NCBI GenBank assembly: GCA_934746015.1
Contig: CAKVEW010000026.1
Location: 1 to 47,261 of the forward strand
DNA: 47,261 nucleotides
Origin: an uncultured Clostridium sp.
GTDB lineage: Bacteria; Bacillota; Clostridia; Clostridiales; Clostridiaceae
Reading direction: 5' to 3'
The translations under genes were made by a program, and so were the position numbers. Of this stretch, positions 34,725 through 45,182 are shown in pieces. Within the stretch, counting starts at the first letter, position 1, and each line of letters opens with the position of its first letter. The notes under the pieces are model-generated. The model did no database searches, was not told where the DNA came from, and was given only the letters and a program-made list of their open reading frames with translations.

Positions 34725-35534
34725 TTATAATAAATTATGTGATTCATTCACAGTCTTTTCAATATCCTCCATAGAAAATTTAGATTCCCTATCTTTATCT
34801 TTTGTAAAGTATACTAGATATTCAATATTTCCTTCTGGTCCCTTAATAGGAGAATAACTTAAGGATAATACATTTAAATCTTGGGAATATAGATAATCAA
34901 CTATACTTTTCACTACTTCATTATGAACATTAATATCTCTAACAACACCTTTTTTACCTACTTTTTCTTTACCAGCCTCAAATTGAGGCTTAATTAAAGC
35001 AACAACCTCACCATTATCACCCAATAAATTTATAGTAGCAGGCATAATTTTCTTTAATGAAATAAAGGAAACATCTATAGACGCAAAATCAACTGCTTCA
35101 CCTATATTCTCTGGAGTTACATATCTAATATTAGTTCTTTCCATACAAACTACCCTTGGATCAGTTCTAAGTTTCCATGCAAATTGCCCATATCCTACAT
35201 CTATTGAAAAAACTTTTTTTGCTCCATTCTGTAGCATACAATCAGTAAATCCACCTGTTGATGCTCCTATATCCATGCAGGTTTTATTTTCTAATGATAT
35301 CTGAAATTCTTTCATTGCTTTTTCAAGCTTTAATCCACCCCTACTTACATAAGGTATTTCTTGTCCTTTAAAAATAATTTCTGCATCTATACTGACTTTT
35401 TCACCAGCTTTATCTACTCTTTGTCCATCAACAAATATTTTACCAGCCATTATACTTGTTTTTGCTCTTTCTCTAGAAGTAAATATTCCTTTTTCCACTA
35501 AAAGTATATCAAGTCTTTCTTTTTTCCCAGACAT
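34725..35534 (-). CDS. tlyA: TlyA family 2'-O-methyltransferase
   Basis: A 269-aa protein with an N-terminal S4 RNA-binding domain (RLDILLVEKGIFTSRERAKTSIMAGKIFVDG, about 6-36) and a FtsJ-like SAM methyltransferase domain (CMDIGASTGGFTDCML near 85-100; VALIKPQFE near 180). In mycobacteria it methylates ribose in 16S and 23S rRNA. Older names call it a haemolysin. GGAG lies 7 bases before ATG. It is between dxs and nadK, as in most clostridia. Confidence 0.95.
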   Translation of the reverse strand: MSGKKERLDILLVEKGIFTSRERAKTSIMAGKIFVDGQRVDKAGEKVSIDAEIIFKGQEIPYVSRGGLKLEKAMKEFQISLENKTCMDIGASTGGFTDCMLQNGAKKVFSIDVGYGQFAWKLRTDPRVVCMERTNIRYVTPENIGEAVDFASIDVSFISLKKIMPATINLLGDNGEVVALIKPQFEAGKEKVGKKGVVRDINVHNEVVKSIVDYLYSQDLNVLSLSYSPIKGPEGNIEYLVYFTKDKDRESKFSMEDIEKTVNESHNLL

Positions 35535-35545
35535 TTTTATCTCCT

Positions 35546-37405
35546 TTATTTATAAAGTTCTATGATTGATTCTGCAATTCCTTCTGGATCTAATTTATTT
35601 TCTTTATATAATGTATTCACATCGCCTTGATGAACAAATTTATCTTTAAATCCTAAAGATTTAAATTTATTCTTAAAGCCTAATTCATATAAATTCATTA
35701 ATACATGACTTCCAAATCCACCATTAGTTATATTATCTTCAATAGTTACAATATCATAACCATCATTTATTAATTCACGTAACATTTTATTATCTAAAGG
35801 CTTTACAAAGGTTGCATTAACTATTAATGGGTTTATACCATGCTTTAATAGCTCTTCTTTTGCTACAAAAGAATGTTGTAGCATCTTACCAACAGCTATT
35901 AACGCAACTTTTTCTCCATCAGATACTTTTTCCCACTTTCCATATTCAATTGAATCCAAAGGTTTTAAGTCATCACACAAATCTCCACCTCTTGGATATC
36001 TTAGTGCAACTGGTCCATTATGATTTAATGCCCATTTTAACATTATCTTTACTTCATCTAAATGTTTAGGTGCCAAAACAGTCATATTAGGTACTGCTGA
36101 TAAATATGATAAATCAAATATTCCTTGATGAGTTTCACCATCCTCACCAACTAATCCAGCCCTGTCTATAGCAAATACTACTGGCATATTTTGAATACAA
36201 ACGTCATGTATAAGTTGGTCAAATGCTCTTTGTAGGAAGGTAGAGTATACTGCAAAAACTGGTTTTAAATTAGCTGCTGCAAAACCAGCTGCTAATGTAG
36301 TTGCGTGTCCTTCAGCAATTCCTACATCAAAAAATCTATTTGGAAATTCTTTAGCAAAGTCTTTAAGGCCAGTTCCATCTGGCATAGCTGCTGTTATAGC
36401 AACTATTCTATCATCATCTTTTGCTAATTCAATCATTGCATCACCAAAAGCCTTAGAATAGTTTTTCTTAGTCTTAGTATTAGTTTCACCACTTTCTAAA
36501 TCAAAAGGACTAACTCCATGATATTTATTAGGATTTTTTTCTGCCAATTCGTATCCTTTACCCTTATTAGTGATTACATGAATTATTACTGGTTCATTTA
36601 TATTTTTTGCCATTCCAAAAACTTCATTTAAAAGTTCTATGTTATGTCCATCTATTGGTCCTATATATTTTAATCCCATATCCTCAAAAAGCATAGATGG
36701 AACTATAAATTGTTTCAATCCATCTTTAAATTTTGATATATATGTAGCAACTTTTTCTCCAGCTTTAGATGATTTTAATGTTTCGTTTATTTCTGACTTT
36801 AACTTATTATATCTAGGTTCCATTCTTAGCTTATTTAAGTGTTTTGAAACTCCACCAACATTAGGAGAAATGCTCATTTGATTATCATTTAAAATCACTA
36901 TCATTTTAGTTTTTTTAAATCCCACATCATTTAAAGCTTCTAAAGCCATTCCTCCAGTTAATGCTCCATCACCAATAACTGCAATTACTTCATTATTTTC
37001 CTTTTTAATATCTCTAGCTCTAGCCATTCCTAAAGCTGCTGATATGGAAGTACTACTGTGTCCTGTATCGAATGAGTCATACTTACTTTCGCATCTTTTT
37101 GGAAAGCCACTTAACCCATTATATTGTCTTAGTTTATCAAATTGGTCTTTTCTTCCAGTCAAAATTTTGTGAACATAGCACTGATGTCCAACATCCCATA
37201 CTACCTTATCTTTTTCTAAGTTAAAGCTTTTAAATAAAGCTATAGTTAATTCAACTACTCCTAAATTAGAAGCTAAATGTCCTCCTGTTTTGGACACACT
37301 ATCTATTAAAAATTCTCTAATTTCAGAAGCTAAAACTTCTGATTCTACATTGCTTAATTTCTTTACTTCTTCAATAGAGGTAATATTATCTAATATTTTA
37401 CCCAT
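35546..37405 (-). CDS. dxs: 1-deoxy-D-xylulose-5-phosphate synthase
   Basis: A 619-aa thiamine-diphosphate enzyme joining pyruvate and glyceraldehyde-3-phosphate, the first step of the MEP isoprenoid pathway. It has the TPP site [15 protein letters not shown] with Asn of LNDNQMSI (about 145-180), the pyrimidine-domain glutamate in [14 protein letters not shown], and [15 protein letters not shown]. The start is ATG 37405, with AAAGG upstream. TTG 37411 is less likely. It precedes tlyA by 11 bp and follows ispA by 19 bp. Confidence 0.98.
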   Translation of the reverse strand: MGKILDNITSIEEVKKLSNVESEVLASEIREFLIDSVSKTGGHLASNLGVVELTIALFKSFNLEKDKVVWDVGHQCYVHKILTGRKDQFDKLRQYNGLSGFPKRCESKYDSFDTGHSSTSISAALGMARARDIKKENNEVIAVIGDGALTGGMALEALNDVGFKKTKMIVILNDNQMSISPNVGGVSKHLNKLRMEPRYNKLKSEINETLKSSKAGEKVATYISKFKDGLKQFIVPSMLFEDMGLKYIGPIDGHNIELLNEVFGMAKNINEPVIIHVITNKGKGYELAEKNPNKYHGVSPFDLESGETNTKTKKNYSKAFGDAMIELAKDDDRIVAITAAMPDGTGLKDFAKEFPNRFFDVGIAEGHATTLAAGFAAANLKPVFAVYSTFLQRAFDQLIHDVCIQNMPVVFAIDRAGLVGEDGETHQGIFDLSYLSAVPNMTVLAPKHLDEVKIMLKWALNHNGPVALRYPRGGDLCDDLKPLDSIEYGKWEKVSDGEKVALIAVGKMLQHSFVAKEELLKHGINPLIVNATFVKPLDNKMLRELINDGYDIVTIEDNITNGGFGSHVLMNLYELGFKNKFKSLGFKDKFVHQGDVNTLYKENKLDPEGIAESIIELYK

Positions 37406-37424
37406 AATCAAACCTTTCTTTCTA

Positions 37425-38294
37425 TTAAAATTCTCTATTTAATAACTCTAAAGTTAATTCATTTAAGTCAATAGCATCTACAGAAAGGCTCTTCAACAAC
37501 TCAATACATTCATTTGTTAGCTTTATACATTCTCTCTCACAATATTCTAATCCAAATAAAGATATAAAGTTTGACTTATTTTCATCACAATTAATATTCT
37601 TACCGAGCTTCGATACATCACCTATAATATCTAAAATATCATCTTTTATTTGAAATGCTAATCCTAGTTTCAATCCAAAGTCATTTAATATTTCAATATC
37701 CCTTTTAGGTGCATCTGCTAAAATAGCAGCAGATACTATTGAAGCTCTTATTAACTCACCAGTTTTTTTATTATGCATATAGATAAGCTCTTCTTTAGAT
37801 ATTTTTTTATTTTCGCCAATAATATCTACAACTTGACCTCCAATCATTCCTTCTGGTCCTGCTGCTTCTGATATTTCCCTAGATGCAAGTAAAGCTCTCT
37901 CCCCATTATTTAAAGAAAAAAGCATAAGTAAACTCATTGCCTCATTCAATAACATATCTCCTGCTAATATAGCAATACTTTCCCCAAATTTTTTATGATT
38001 AGTTGGCATTCCCCTTCTTAAATCATCATTGTCCATACATGGCAAATCATCATGTATAAGAGAGTAAGTATGAATCATCTCAATTGCTGAGGCCATTTCT
38101 ATTACGTCTTTATAATTATCTTTATATAATTTATAAGTTAATAAGAATAATATAGGTCTTATTCTTTTTCCTCCTATATTAAGGCTATAACTTGCTGCAT
38201 CATATATAACTCTATTATAACTTCCTTTATCCTTAAAATACAAATCTAAATATTTATTAATATAATCCCTATAATGATTTATTTTGTTACTCAT
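37425..38294 (-). CDS. ispA: Polyprenyl (farnesyl) diphosphate synthase
   Basis: A 289-aa prenyltransferase extending DMAPP/GPP with IPP. Both Asp-rich motifs are present: [10 protein letters not shown] (about 84-93) and DDILD (in [12 protein letters not shown]). GGKRIRP for diphosphate binding lies near residue 37. Chain length (C15 or C20) cannot be set firmly from sequence. It overlaps xseB by 8 bases with GGAG 7 bases before ATG. It lies with dxs, its pathway partner. Confidence 0.95.
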   Translation of the reverse strand: MSNKINHYRDYINKYLDLYFKDKGSYNRVIYDAASYSLNIGGKRIRPILFLLTYKLYKDNYKDVIEMASAIEMIHTYSLIHDDLPCMDNDDLRRGMPTNHKKFGESIAILAGDMLLNEAMSLLMLFSLNNGERALLASREISEAAGPEGMIGGQVVDIIGENKKISKEELIYMHNKKTGELIRASIVSAAILADAPKRDIEILNDFGLKLGLAFQIKDDILDIIGDVSKLGKNINCDENKSNFISLFGLEYCERECIKLTNECIELLKSLSVDAIDLNELTLELLNREF

Positions 38295-38499
38295 TCTTTA
38301 GCTCCATTTCCATTTCGTCTTTAATTACGCTTATTTTACCTTCTAAAGAATTTAAGGTCTTATATAACTTATTTATTAATTTAACTCCATTTTCATATTC
38401 TTTCATTAATTCCTCAAGTGGAAGCTCATTACTTTCCATTTTACTTAATATACCTTGAAGATTATTTAGCATATCTTCATAAGATTCTTTTTTAGCCAT
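38287..38499 (-). CDS. xseB: Exodeoxyribonuclease VII small subunit
   Basis: A 70-aa helical protein that binds the large subunit of exonuclease VII, which degrades single-stranded DNA from both ends. The family pattern [35 protein letters not shown] is complete. GGGAG lies 10 bases before ATG. It is 21 bp after xseA and overlaps ispA. Confidence 0.95.
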   Translation of the reverse strand: MAKKESYEDMLNNLQGILSKMESNELPLEELMKEYENGVKLINKLYKTLNSLEGKISVIKDEMEMELKNE

Positions 38500-38520
38500 A
38501 AACCATCAACTCCCTTTAAT

Positions 38521-39723
38521 TTAATTAAAATCTTTTATAATCTTCCCTTTTACTTTTCCATCATTGAAAAGAATATTAATTTCATCTATACCTTCTAAAT
38601 CTTTCTTAGAAGATATAATGTTTTCATCTTTATCTTGGACTATCGCATATCCTTTATTTAAAACATTCATTGGATTATGTGCTTTAAGTAATTCATTAAA
38701 GGAATGAATCTTCATTTTTTCTTTATCTAGTTTATTTATTATAAAATTATTTAATTTATCTAAAGTTCTATCTATTTCAATGTAACAATTGGATAAGGTA
38801 ACTTCAGGACTCATTGATGTCATTAATTTTTTATAATTATATAGTCTTTCCTTTTCATAGTATAAAGTATCTAAAATTATCTTATTTATGTTATTTTCGT
38901 AATCTTTTATATATTTTTTTATATCACTTTCTAAAGGTACTGCTATTTCTGCTGCTTGAGAAGGAGTTGACGCTCTATAATCACTTACGAAATCAGAAAT
39001 AGTAAAATCTACTTCATGACCTACCGCAGAAATTATAGGGATTTTAGATTTAAAAATTTCTTTAGCTAACTCTTCTTCATTAAAGTTCCATAGTTCTTCT
39101 AAAGAACCTCCGCCTCTTCCAATAATTATAGTATCAACATTTTTTTTATTATTGAAATATCTTATACCTTTTATAATAGTCTTATATGCGCCATCACCTT
39201 GTACCAATGCTGGATATAAAACAATATCTACTAATGAGCTTCTTCTTTTGGTTACATTTATTATATCTCTAATTACGGCACCAGTTTCAGATGTTACTAC
39301 ACCTATTCTTCTTGGCATCTTAGGAATACTCTTTTTATTTTCAATATTAAAGTATCCCTCATCTTGAAGTTTCTTCTTAAGATTTTCAAACTTAATGTGA
39401 AGCTCGCCTAATCCTTCTTTTTCTAGTTTATCAATATATAATTGTAGTGAGCCAGTTCCTTGATATATGGAACATCTAGCTGTTGCTATAACTTGCATTC
39501 CGTCTTCAAGTTTAAAATCTAGATTAATAGAACTGCTTTTAAACATTACGCAATTAATTTTACTACTTGAATCTTTTAAAGAGAAATAAATATGTCCACT
39601 ACTATGATACTTTAAGTTAGATATTTCCCCTCTTACTATTAAGTTGTTTAAAATATAGTCGTTATCTAATATTTTTTTTATATAATTATTAACTTCACTA
39701 ACTGTTAAAGTTTTCATTTTCAT
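38521..39723 (-). CDS. xseA: Exodeoxyribonuclease VII large subunit
   Basis: A 400-aa nuclease subunit. The N-terminal OB fold ([14 protein letters not shown] to about residue 100, with [21 protein letters not shown]) binds DNA. The catalytic domain holds [34 protein letters not shown] and [18 protein letters not shown] coiled-coil C-terminal part (about 265-345) contacts XseB. It overlaps folD by 26 bases, indicating coupled translation. The GTGAGG site is inside folD. Confidence 0.97.
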   Translation of the reverse strand: MKMKTLTVSEVNNYIKKILDNDYILNNLIVRGEISNLKYHSSGHIYFSLKDSSSKINCVMFKSSSINLDFKLEDGMQVIATARCSIYQGTGSLQLYIDKLEKEGLGELHIKFENLKKKLQDEGYFNIENKKSIPKMPRRIGVVTSETGAVIRDIINVTKRRSSLVDIVLYPALVQGDGAYKTIIKGIRYFNNKKNVDTIIIGRGGGSLEELWNFNEEELAKEIFKSKIPIISAVGHEVDFTISDFVSDYRASTPSQAAEIAVPLESDIKKYIKDYENNINKIILDTLYYEKERLYNYKKLMTSMSPEVTLSNCYIEIDRTLDKLNNFIINKLDKEKMKIHSFNELLKAHNPMNVLNKGYAIVQDKDENIISSKKDLEGIDEINILFNDGKVKGKIIKDFN

Positions 39724-40561
39724 AATTTACTAACGCCTCACAGGAATTCTTAATTAATAAAGTAGTAGTTAATGCACCTACCCCACCTGGTACTGGTGTC
39801 AGCATTTCTACTTCATTTATAATATCATCAAAATCTACATCACCTGTTATTTTACCATTTAAAGATGAAGTACCTACATCTATAACTATAGATTTTTTAT
39901 TGACATATTCTCTATTTATATATTTAGCTCTACCAATTGCTACAATTAGTATATCTGCTTTCTTGCAAATTTCTTTTAAATTTTCAGTTTTTGAGTGACA
40001 TATTGTTACTGTAGCATTTTTATTAAGTAATAATTGGGCTACAGGCTTTCCAACTATATTACTTCGTCCTATAACAACTACATTTTTACCTTGTAGATCT
40101 ATATTGTATCTTTCTAATAATGTTAGAACAGAATTAGGTGTACAAGGTAAAAAAACTTTTTCTCCACAATAAAGTTTTCCTTGATTAATATAAGTTAAAC
40201 AATCTATATCCTTTTTAGGTGAAATAGAATTAATTATCTTTTTTTCATTTAGATTACTAGGTAAAGGAAGCTGAAGAATTATACCATCTACCTCTTTATC
40301 TTTATTCAATTTACTTATTAAAGATATAAGTTCCTCTTCTTTTATATCTTCTTCTAGTATAACTTTATCAAATTCAATTCCAAGAGAAGTTGCTACCTTT
40401 TCTTGATTATTAATGTAGTAAATTGAACCTTCATCATTTCCAACTAATATAGATGCTATTTTAGGTACTCTTAGACCTTTATCTTTTCTTTTATCTATAA
40501 ATCTTTTTATCTCTTCTTTTACCTCTAAAGAGATTTTTCTACCATCTATTATATTTTTCAT
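39698..40561 (-). CDS. folD: Methylenetetrahydrofolate dehydrogenase/cyclohydrolase FolD
   Basis: A 287-aa bifunctional enzyme interconverting 5,10-methylene-THF and 10-formyl-THF with NADP. The substrate segment [18 protein letters not shown] includes the catalytic Tyr and Lys pair region. GIILQLPLP, the NADP loop GRSNIVGKP, and C-terminal [15 protein letters not shown] are all intact. GGGGG lies 10 bases before ATG. It follows nusB by 22 bp. Confidence 0.97.
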   Translation of the reverse strand: MKNIIDGRKISLEVKEEIKRFIDKRKDKGLRVPKIASILVGNDEGSIYYINNQEKVATSLGIEFDKVILEEDIKEEELISLISKLNKDKEVDGIILQLPLPSNLNEKKIINSISPKKDIDCLTYINQGKLYCGEKVFLPCTPNSVLTLLERYNIDLQGKNVVVIGRSNIVGKPVAQLLLNKNATVTICHSKTENLKEICKKADILIVAIGRAKYINREYVNKKSIVIDVGTSSLNGKITGDVDFDDIINEVEMLTPVPGGVGALTTTLLIKNSCEALVNYENENFNS

Positions 40562-40583
40562 GGAAAATAGCCCCCTATTAAAA

Positions 40584-40988
40584 TTATAAATTCTTAAATG
40601 CTTTATCTAATACACCATTTATAAAAGATACACTTTTTTCATCTGAGTATTTTTTAGTCATTTCTATTGCTTCATTTATAGCTACCTTTTCAGGAACATC
40701 TTCTAAATAAATCATTTCTCCAATTGCTAATCTTAATATTGATAAATTAACTTTAGAAATTCTATCTAATTTCCAGTTAGTTAGTGCCTCCTCTATTTTT
40801 TTATCAATATTCACTTTATTTTCTTCAACTTTTGAAAGTATTTCTTTTATGTAATCTAAGTCTATAGTATTTAATTTCATTTCATAATCTTCTAGGAATG
40901 TTTCTATAGTTTCTTCAAGTGTGTTTTTACTTAATGTCATTCCAAATAGTAATTCCATTGCTATTTCTCTAGATCTTTTTCTATTCAT
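40584..40988 (-). CDS. nusB: Transcription antitermination protein NusB
   Basis: A 134-aa all-helical RNA-binding factor that with NusE recognises boxA in rRNA operons. Typical segments are [15 protein letters not shown] at the N-terminus and [28 protein letters not shown] at the end. AGGAGG lies 6 bases before ATG. It is first of the nusB-folD-xseA-xseB-ispA-dxs set. A perfect 18-bp palindrome (41007-41024) lies in its leader. Confidence 0.96.
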   Translation of the reverse strand: MNRKRSREIAMELLFGMTLSKNTLEETIETFLEDYEMKLNTIDLDYIKEILSKVEENKVNIDKKIEEALTNWKLDRISKVNLSILRLAIGEMIYLEDVPEKVAINEAIEMTKKYSDEKSVSFINGVLDKAFKNL

Positions 40989-41086
40989 TTTATCCTCCTA
41001 AGTGCTGTTAATAATATTATTAACCTTATAAAACTTTCTAATCATAAATATACTACAACAAATTTATTTAAAGCACAAGAAAAACA

Positions 41087-41106
41087 CCCTCTGAAAAATC
41101 AGAGGG
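41087..41106 (-). terminator. Terminator of asp23
   Basis: An 8-bp GC-containing stem (41087-41094 with 41099-41106, loop AAAA) is followed by TGTTTTTC on the minus strand. It isolates asp23 from nusB. Confidence 0.8.
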
Positions 41107-41111
41107 CTTGA

Positions 41112-41498
41112 TTATTTTTCTTTGTTTTCTAATTTTTCTACTTTAGGAACATAAATGTTCTGAACATTAATATTAACTGCTGTTACATTTAATCCCGTCA
41201 TAGTTTCAACAGTTTTCTTAACATTTTCTTGAACAGCATTTACAACTTCAGGTATTTTCACACCATACTCTACAGCTAAATTCAATTCAATAGTAGCATA
41301 ATCTTCATTTAATGTTACTTTTACATTTCTTCCAGCGTTTTTCTTACCTTTTAGCAGTTGTGATATGTTATTACCCACTATGTGTTGTAGATCTTCTACT
41401 CCATTTACTTCTTCTGCCGCTATTCCAGCTATAACGCTAACAACTTCATCAGATATTTTAACTACCCCTAAATTTTCTTCATAGTTCATATTGTCCAT
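41112..41498 (-). CDS. Asp23/Gls24 family envelope stress protein
   Basis: A 128-aa protein of the Asp23/DUF322 family, cell-envelope-associated and often induced by alkaline stress. The core VKISDEVVSVIAGIAAEEVNGV (about 12-33), VTLNEDYATIELNLAVEYGVKIPEV and VTAVNINVQNIYVPK are all typical. AGGAGG lies 7 bases before ATG. A good sigma-A-type promoter (41545-41573) drives it separately from spoIIIAH. Its place between spoIIIAH and nusB is usual in Clostridium. Confidence 0.95.
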   Translation of the reverse strand: MDNMNYEENLGVVKISDEVVSVIAGIAAEEVNGVEDLQHIVGNNISQLLKGKKNAGRNVKVTLNEDYATIELNLAVEYGVKIPEVVNAVQENVKKTVETMTGLNVTAVNINVQNIYVPKVEKLENKEK

Positions 41499-41544
41499 TT
41501 GATTACCTCCTAGCGTTTTGATTTCAAAACTCTTTCTTAAGTTA

Positions 41545-41573
41545 ATTATATCAAAGCAATTTCCATATTACAA
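41545..41573 (-). promoter_or_regulatory. Sigma-A type promoter of asp23
   Basis: TTGTAA (41568-41573) and TATAAT (41545-41550) on the minus strand have exactly 17 bp between them. The -35 nearly touches the spoIIIAH stop at 41578. The leader is about 40 bases. Confidence 0.7.
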
Positions 41574-41577
41574 TGAA

Positions 41578-42111
41578 TTATTTCTTTGGCTCTATTATAA
41601 TATCGCTTATTCCAGAAATATTTTCAGCAATTTCTTGGATTGAAGCAGTATCAGCTTCTGTTAGTTCATCTGCCTTAACAACTATTCTAACAGTACTTTT
41701 TTCAATAGAACATAGTACATCCTCAAAGCCTTTATTTTTTACATTTACTTCTATTCTACCTTCTTGATCTTTCATCATAGTTTTTTCTCTTAATTCATTT
41801 GCTGCTAAATCCTTTTGTTCTTGTGAAGTTTGTTCATCTGTCATTAATTCATTTAATTGTTGAATAGTAACTGCATCCTTTTGCTCCTTTTCACTTCTTA
41901 AACCATAGAAATAAGTTTCTTGATTACCAATAGTTTCTTTATCCTTATCCTTATCCTTATCTTTATTCTCTTCTTCTCCTTGCTGTGATATTACTTGACT
42001 AAAATCTGTTGGATCATTTAAGCCAGTTTTATTTATCCTAGCTGCTATAACTCCTACACATACTATAAGAGCCATAAGTGTGAAAATAATACCAAATTGT
42101 TTTTTTGTCAT
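41578..42111 (-). CDS. spoIIIAH: Stage III sporulation protein AH
   Basis: A 177-aa mother-cell membrane protein. SpoIIIAH binds forespore SpoIIQ across the intermembrane space and forms a ring related to type III secretion YscJ/FliF. It has one N-terminal membrane segment (FGIIFTLMALIVCVGVIAA) and a C-terminal ring domain (about 105-177, ending VRIVVKADELTEADTASIQEIAENISGI). A low-complexity Lys-Asp run (KDKDKDKDK) links them. The start is ATG 42111 behind a GGGGGG site. The ATG at 42138 has none. It is last of the spoIIIA operon. Confidence 0.95.
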   Translation of the reverse strand: MTKKQFGIIFTLMALIVCVGVIAARINKTGLNDPTDFSQVISQQGEEENKDKDKDKDKETIGNQETYFYGLRSEKEQKDAVTIQQLNELMTDEQTSQEQKDLAANELREKTMMKDQEGRIEVNVKNKGFEDVLCSIEKSTVRIVVKADELTEADTASIQEIAENISGISDIIIEPKK

Positions 42112-42150
42112 TTTGATTTCCCCCCATCTATTTTTCATATTATTTATATG

Positions 42151-42756
42151 CTAATTCTTCATAGGATATACATTAACCTTATCTATGGATATTCCATATA
42201 ATGTAGATACAGCTACTTGTATATCATACTTAACCTTAGCACTGCTTGCACCTTCTGCAACTATTAGAACGCCGCTTATCTCAGGCTTATTTACTTGTAA
42301 TATATAGGGCTCATTTTTACCTGAATCACCAGCCATTACTACTTTACTTCCACCATTTTGCTGAGTAGTAGCCCTCTTTCCACCTTGACTATCAGTTTCT
42401 TCTGTAACTGATTCTTGTGTAGTCTTTTCTACTGCTGGAATCTTTATTTCTCCACTTTTAAAATTAATTTTAACCTCAACATTACCTACATTTTCTATTT
42501 TACTAAGCAAATTTTTAAGTGTTTGCTTTTCATTTTCTTCATATTTATCCATTGTTATTTTTACTTCTTCTTCTAAGTTACTTATACTTTCAACATTTGA
42601 ACTTATTGATTCCTTAGAATCTTTTTTTCTAGTTGTAGTTAAAAAGCTAATGGCAAGTAAAACAAAAGCTAATATTAGTGCTATAACTACAACATTTAAA
42701 AACTTTTTATCATTAATTAATTTTGTGAAATCATTTTTAAAATTACCTTTTCCCAT
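42151..42756 (-). CDS. spoIIIAG: Stage III sporulation protein AG
   Basis: A 201-aa protein with one membrane segment (FLNVVVIALILAFVLLAISFL, about 19-39), a short coiled coil (55-85) and the ring-forming domain (about 90-201) of the SpoIIIA-SpoIIQ channel. The C-terminal segment PEISGVLIVAEGASSAKVKYDIQVAVSTLYGI is characteristic. GGAG lies 7 bases before ATG. It lies 13 bp after spoIIIAF. Confidence 0.95.
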   Translation of the reverse strand: MGKGNFKNDFTKLINDKKFLNVVVIALILAFVLLAISFLTTTRKKDSKESISSNVESISNLEEEVKITMDKYEENEKQTLKNLLSKIENVGNVEVKINFKSGEIKIPAVEKTTQESVTEETDSQGGKRATTQQNGGSKVVMAGDSGKNEPYILQVNKPEISGVLIVAEGASSAKVKYDIQVAVSTLYGISIDKVNVYPMKN

Positions 42757-42769
42757 TTTCTCACTCCTA

Positions 42770-43351
42770 CTAATCTACTTTATAAATCATTATTTGCTCC
42801 TTATTTATATTTAAAATTTCTGCTAAATAACTTATAATCTCATCTTCATTTTTTACCTTTTCTTCTTTAGAAGTAACTTCTGTACTTTCTCTATTATTGT
42901 TTATTACTATTTTTTCTATTTTAGAAACCTCTCTATTTTTAACAGCTATTTCAACTTTGTTAATTGAATATGTTATATCTTGCATATTCAGCTCACAATC
43001 AATATCACTTTTAAATTCAAAATCCTTAAATTTTTCTTTTAGAAGCTTATTGCAATTTTCTTGTAAATTTTGCTTAAAGGCAATTTCACTAGTGCTTTCC
43101 TTATTTTCACTGCTTGCTTCATTTGATCTCCCATTGGCTAAGTCAATATACTCTGATATATCACTAGTTATAGTCTTCTCTCCATTACTTACAATAGAAA
43201 CTATTGGACTTATCATTACGGCAATTAAAATAGTTCCTAAAACAAATTTTAAGTATTTCTTCATACTATTATCAGGTGAGATTAACTCTAAAGAAGAAAT
43301 CAAAATAATCATACTTACTAAAGTAACAACAAACCCTTTTATTTCATTCAT
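42770..43351 (-). CDS. spoIIIAF: Stage III sporulation protein AF
   Basis: A 193-aa protein with two N-terminal membrane segments (7-25, with the helix FVVTLVSMIILISSLELI, and about 34-52) and a soluble C-terminal ring-like domain containing an Asn/Glu-rich linker. The family start NEIKGFVVTLVSMIILIS is clear. GGAGG lies 8 bases before ATG. It forms part of the mother-cell side of the feeding-channel complex. It is 3 bp after spoIIIAE. Confidence 0.94.
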   Translation of the reverse strand: MNEIKGFVVTLVSMIILISSLELISPDNSMKKYLKFVLGTILIAVMISPIVSIVSNGEKTITSDISEYIDLANGRSNEASSENKESTSEIAFKQNLQENCNKLLKEKFKDFEFKSDIDCELNMQDITYSINKVEIAVKNREVSKIEKIVINNNRESTEVTSKEEKVKNEDEIISYLAEILNINKEQIMIYKVD

Positions 43352-43354
43352 CTT

Positions 43355-44569
43355 CTAACCTCCTATAACGAACTTTCCAGCCGAAGCCATTATAGCTAAC
43401 AAAACAAAAAACATTAAGCTAACGGATAATACACATGACATTAATAATATCAATGAATTACCTGCTGAAGTTAAAGAACTAGTTATACGTTTATCACTTA
43501 TTGGTTCTATAATTGCTGCAGTTAACTTATATACAAAGGAAATTAGAAGCAATTTAATTATTGGATAAAGCATCATAATTACTATTATTATTAATCCAAT
43601 AGAGCTCACTGCATTTTTTATTATAAGTGAATATCCTGCAACAGACGCAATTGCATCTGAGAAAGCTTTACCTACTATAGGAATAAAATTATCTATTGCA
43701 AATTTTGCAGTTTTTAGTGTAACTGCATCTATAGTAGATGAAGTTATACCTCTCACTGTTAATAATCCAATAAATAATGTGAGTATAATACCTTGGATCC
43801 AAATAGTTATTTGTTTTATTAACTTGCACAAGTTTCCAATTTTAAATTCATTAGAAATGTTATTAGTAAAATCTAGGACAAAACTTGTAAGTATTAAAGG
43901 TATTATTATAGTTGTATAGATTCTTGGAATTATTAATGTTGCCCCAATAATAATAGGATCCATAGTAGCTGCTTGTGCAAAGCCACCAATTGAACCAATC
44001 ATCATAACTAATACAGGCAATATGGCCCCCATAAAATTTGACAATTCTTTTATTATATCTGTTGCAATATTAATACTAACTAAAAAGCTCTTAGATAAAA
44101 TAATTATCACTATTGAGTAACAAGCAAAAAAAGCTATATTTGATATTCCCTCACTAGAAAAAGCTGATTGCAAGTTTTTTATTAAAGAGCACATAATTGC
44201 AATAACAATAATACTTATAGAAAATGAAAGTGCTGTTTTTACCTCTTTAAATAGAAAGCTTGTTATAGCGTTACTAAATGTTTTTATAGATAAGTTCCCC
44301 TCACCATTTTTTATATATCCTTTTATATATTCTACAGGATCTAAATCATTCATTATTTCAATATCAAACTTCATATTATTAATGTAGTTATATAATGAAT
44401 TAAGTTTATTATTTACTTCTTCGTCTTGTAGTTCATTTTCCTCTAAAGAGTATTTAATACTATTACCATTTTCATTAGCTAAAGCAATTTTAGTATTAGA
44501 ATTTATAAATGTAATTACTAATATAAAAAATACAAATACAATTCTTATAGTTAATAATTTTTTAAACAT
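43355..44569 (-). CDS. spoIIIAE: Stage III sporulation protein AE
   Basis: A 404-aa polytopic protein with a signal sequence (residues 5-30) and about seven to eight membrane segments. It is the likely transmembrane core of the SpoIIIA complex. Family segments such as PVLVMMIGSIGGFAQAATMDPI and PIVGKAFSDAIASVAGYSLIIKNAVS are present. AGGTG lies 6 bases before ATG. It follows spoIIIAD by 8 bp. Confidence 0.95.
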   Translation of the reverse strand: MFKKLLTIRIVFVFFILVITFINSNTKIALANENGNSIKYSLEENELQDEEVNNKLNSLYNYINNMKFDIEIMNDLDPVEYIKGYIKNGEGNLSIKTFSNAITSFLFKEVKTALSFSISIIVIAIMCSLIKNLQSAFSSEGISNIAFFACYSIVIIILSKSFLVSINIATDIIKELSNFMGAILPVLVMMIGSIGGFAQAATMDPIIIGATLIIPRIYTTIIIPLILTSFVLDFTNNISNEFKIGNLCKLIKQITIWIQGIILTLFIGLLTVRGITSSTIDAVTLKTAKFAIDNFIPIVGKAFSDAIASVAGYSLIIKNAVSSIGLIIIVIMMLYPIIKLLLISFVYKLTAAIIEPISDKRITSSLTSAGNSLILLMSCVLSVSLMFFVLLAIMASAGKFVIGG

Positions 44570-44577
44570 ATAAACAC

Positions 44578-44961
44578 CTACAATATTTGTAAAATAGATT
44601 GTAATACAGCCATTAAAATAGGTATCGCTAAAGTTAAAATTAATATTTTAGCAGAGAATTCAACTTTACTAGCTATGCTTGCTGCTCCTGCATCTTTACA
44701 TATTTCGCTACAGAAAGTTGCTAAATAGGATATTGCAAGTATCTTTAAAACAACTCCTATATAAACGATATCTATATTTGCTCTTGATGATATGTCTTTA
44801 ATAAAGCTTATTATGTCAGTTATACTGGCTAAAATTGATACAAAAAGAATTACACCTGCTAGTAAGGATACCAATACTGCTATATCAGATCTTTTATCTT
44901 TAAATAATAAGAATATAAATAAAGCAGCAAGTGCAAAAGATACTATTTTTAATATTTCCAT
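44578..44961 (-). CDS. spoIIIAD: Stage III sporulation protein AD
   Basis: A 127-aa protein with three to four hydrophobic helices, paralogous to SpoIIIAC. The segment YLATFCSEICKDAGAASIASKVEFSAKILIL is typical of the family. AGGAG lies 6 bases before ATG. It is embedded in the operon 9 bp after spoIIIAC. Confidence 0.95.
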   Translation of the reverse strand: MEILKIVSFALAALFIFLLFKDKRSDIAVLVSLLAGVILFVSILASITDIISFIKDISSRANIDIVYIGVVLKILAISYLATFCSEICKDAGAASIASKVEFSAKILILTLAIPILMAVLQSILQIL

Positions 44962-44970
44962 GATAATCTC

Positions 44971-45168
44971 CTATAACATGAACATAGTTTTTACAGTATT
45001 AAATAAAGTACTTATTAATCCAATAACTGTAATAAGTATAATTACTATTCCTGCAATATTTGTTATTACCGCAATATCATCTTTTCCACTAGCTTTTAAA
45101 ACTTTATCAATGACTATAAGTAAAACACCCATAGCCCCAATTTTAAATAAAATACTTATATCTAGCAT
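44971..45168 (-). CDS. spoIIIAC: Stage III sporulation protein AC
   Basis: A 65-aa protein with two membrane helices (about 5-20 and 30-58) and the loop KASGKDDIA between them, as in the family. The start is ATG 45168 behind GGGAGGG. The longer reading upstream runs into spoIIIAB and is not used. Length agrees with known SpoIIIAC (about 65-68 aa). Confidence 0.95.
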   Translation of the reverse strand: MLDISILFKIGAMGVLLIVIDKVLKASGKDDIAVITNIAGIVIILITVIGLISTLFNTVKTMFML

Positions 45169-45182
45169 TAATTTCCCTCCCA

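Noticed and set aside
41939..41966. Tandem TCCTTA-like repeats
   Set aside because: They are in-frame codons for the Lys-Asp linker of SpoIIIAH, a low-complexity coding stretch, not a regulatory array.
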